Positions 5,663-6,645 of a stretch of DNA of 6,645 nt are shown piece after piece; position 1 is the stretch's first letter, and each line of letters begins with the position of its first letter. The position numbers and the translations under genes are program-made. The notes below the pieces were generated by a model. That model was not told the origin of the DNA and did no database searches. It saw only the letters and a program-made list of their open reading frames with translations. Origin of the DNA: AM-1111 sp046302135 (GTDB taxonomy: Bacteria; Bacteroidota; Bacteroidia; B-17B0; Aurantibacillaceae); contig JBKCIQ010000115.1 in NCBI GenBank assembly GCA_046302135.1, positions 1 to 6,645 on the forward strand, given 5' to 3'.

Positions 5663-6423
5663 TGAATGTTACATTTTTAGGGACAGGAACATCGCAGGGC
5701 ATACCTGTTATTGGTTGTAAATGTATTGTTTGCATATCTAATGATTCGAAAGATAAGCGCCTACGTACATCTGCACTAATTGAACTTAACGGTGTAACAA
5801 TTGTAATTGATAGTGGGCCAGATTTCAGGCAACAAATGCTCAGAGAAAATGTAAATCACGTTGACGCAATTTTATTTACCCATGAGCACAAAGACCACAT
5901 GGCAGGTCTTGATGATGTAAGGGCATATAATTACCTTACCAAAAAAGCTATGGACATATATGGAAGTAAATGTGTTCACGAAGCTATCAAAAGAGATTTC
6001 CATTACGTTTTTCATTCCGAAAAATATCCGGGAGTACCTGATCTTAACTTAAAAGAAATTAGTGACGCTCCATTTTGGGTTAACGATGTAAGGATATTAC
6101 CAATTAAAGTTAAACATCATAAAATGAATGTCAATGCATTTAGAATTAATGATTTCACATACATAACTGATGCAAATAAAATAGAGGATAATGAACTTGA
6201 AAAAGTTAAAGGTTCAAAAATTATTGTTCTAAATGCGTTAAGAAAAGAACCTCACATTTCACATTTTACGCTTCATCAAGCAATACAATTACTAACTCAA
6301 TTGAAACCTGAAAAAGCATATTTAACGCATTTCTCTCACCAGTTGGGCTTACACAAAGAAATAGAACTTGAACTTCCCGAATTTATATTACCTGCTTATG
6401 ACGGGTTGAAAATTTGCATTTAA
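5662..6423 (+). CDS. PhnP-like metallo-beta-lactamase-fold hydrolase
   Basis: This 253-residue soluble enzyme belongs to the MBL superfamily (COG1235/PhnP-like). It opens with VTFLGTGTSQGIPVIGCKCIVC. Cys19, Cys21 and Cys24 match the structural zinc site of PhnP, and His226 may be its fourth ligand. The catalytic metal motif THEHKDH gives His74, His76, Asp78 and His79. The other expected ligands are His152 or His153 (VKHHKMN), Asp170 (YITDANK) and His223 (LTHFSH). E. coli PhnP hydrolyses phosphoribosyl cyclic phosphate in phosphonate breakdown, but no phn gene is nearby. Many Bacteroidota carry such a protein outside any phn operon, so a general cyclic phosphodiester hydrolase role is the safer reading. 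Its ATG shares one base with the rhomboid stop. Phosphodiesterase chemistry is likely and the substrate is unknown. Confidence 0.88.
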   Translation: MNVTFLGTGTSQGIPVIGCKCIVCISNDSKDKRLRTSALIELNGVTIVIDSGPDFRQQMLRENVNHVDAILFTHEHKDHMAGLDDVRAYNYLTKKAMDIYGSKCVHEAIKRDFHYVFHSEKYPGVPDLNLKEISDAPFWVNDVRILPIKVKHHKMNVNAFRINDFTYITDANKIEDNELEKVKGSKIIVLNALRKEPHISHFTLHQAIQLLTQLKPEKAYLTHFSHQLGLHKEIELELPEFILPAYDGLKICI

Positions 6424-6459
6424 TATTAAGCTTTAAAAAAACCAGTACTAACACTTGTA

Positions 6460-6477
6460 AGTTTATAACTATAAACT
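6460..6477. repeat. Inverted repeat, candidate operator
   Basis: AGTTTATA (6460-6467) and TATAAACT (6470-6477) are perfect 8-nt inverted arms with a 2-nt spacer. The site lies in the 146-nt gap before the gene starting at 6570, 29 nt upstream of a TAnnTTTG element. It has no following T run and too small a loop to act as a terminator when fully paired, so a dimeric repressor or activator site is the better guess. AT-rich composition weakens the case. Confidence 0.35.
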
Positions 6478-6506
6478 AAAGTAATTTTCAATTTTATCAT
6501 GGATTA

Positions 6507-6514
6507 TACATTTG
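6507..6514 (+). promoter_or_regulatory. Candidate Bacteroidota -7 element for the 6570 gene
   Basis: TACATTTG matches the TAnnTTTG consensus exactly and ends 55 nt before the ATG at 6570, giving a leader of plausible length. No TTG is seen at the expected -33 distance, so this rests on one half of the promoter only. Confidence 0.35.
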
Positions 6515-6569
6515 TTACTGGTTGTCAAAACTGATTGAATTCGGTTTTGTATAAATAAAAACTAATATA

Positions 6570-6645
6570 ATGGCAGAAGCAAAAAAAAACCGTTTTAAAT
6601 CAGTTGATTATAACGATGAAAACCAGAGCTTTCTTAAAGTTGAGT
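6570..6645 (+). CDS. Unidentified protein, 3' partial
   Basis: An ATG at 6570 opens a frame of 25 codons that runs off the window. It begins MAEAKKNRFKSVDYNDENQ and continues SFLKVE. The start is lysine-rich and soluble-looking, with no signal peptide or membrane segment. I do not recognise a family from this fragment. It is separated from the MBL gene by 146 nt holding a promoter-like element and an inverted repeat, so it probably has its own promoter. Confidence 0.65.
   Translation, partial: MAEAKKNRFKSVDYNDENQSFLKVE

Noticed and set aside
6499..6534. Short frame MDYTFVTGCQN
   Set aside because: It is only 11 codons, overlaps the promoter-like element, and has no ribosome binding site or other support.

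Overview
The window comes from an AT-rich member of the Bacteroidota. The clearest marker is the type IX secretion (T9SS) type A C-terminal sorting domain on the first gene. Supporting signs are weak or absent Shine-Dalgarno sequences, GTG/TTG starts, and a TAnnTTTG promoter-like element. I would not go below phylum. The content is mostly housekeeping, and I see no insertion sequence, phage gene, CRISPR array or integration signature.

Left part, + strand (1-2773). The 3' end of a secreted T9SS-cargo protein is followed after 20 nt by an RluD-type 23S rRNA pseudouridine synthase starting at a GTG codon. Then comes a cytoplasmic protein built of three BON domains, closed by a perfect 12-bp hairpin terminator with a T run.

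Middle part, - strand (2849-4079). Reading leftwards, a NADAR-family glycosidase-like protein with an unrecognised N-terminal domain is followed by two tandem tRNA genes with long variable arms, tRNA-Leu(GAG) and then tRNA-Ser(GCU). An intrinsic terminator follows. The BON gene and the tRNA genes are therefore convergent, each with its own terminator, and a perfect 14-nt palindrome lies between the terminators.

Right part, + strand (4303-6645). A tight cluster holds a YhhQ-type queuosine-precursor transporter (TTG start), a rhomboid intramembrane serine protease 16 nt downstream, and a PhnP-like metallo-beta-lactamase-fold hydrolase whose ATG overlaps the rhomboid stop by one base. After a 146-nt gap with an inverted repeat and a promoter-like element, the first 25 codons of an unidentified gene begin at 6570.

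The transporter brings in a precursor for queuosine modification of tRNA and RluD modifies rRNA, but nothing in the sequence ties these genes into one system. The least ordinary gene is the NADAR protein. It is divergently transcribed from the transporter across an AT-rich 223-nt spacer that contains a bulged hairpin. No DarT-like toxin or riboflavin gene is beside it in the window.
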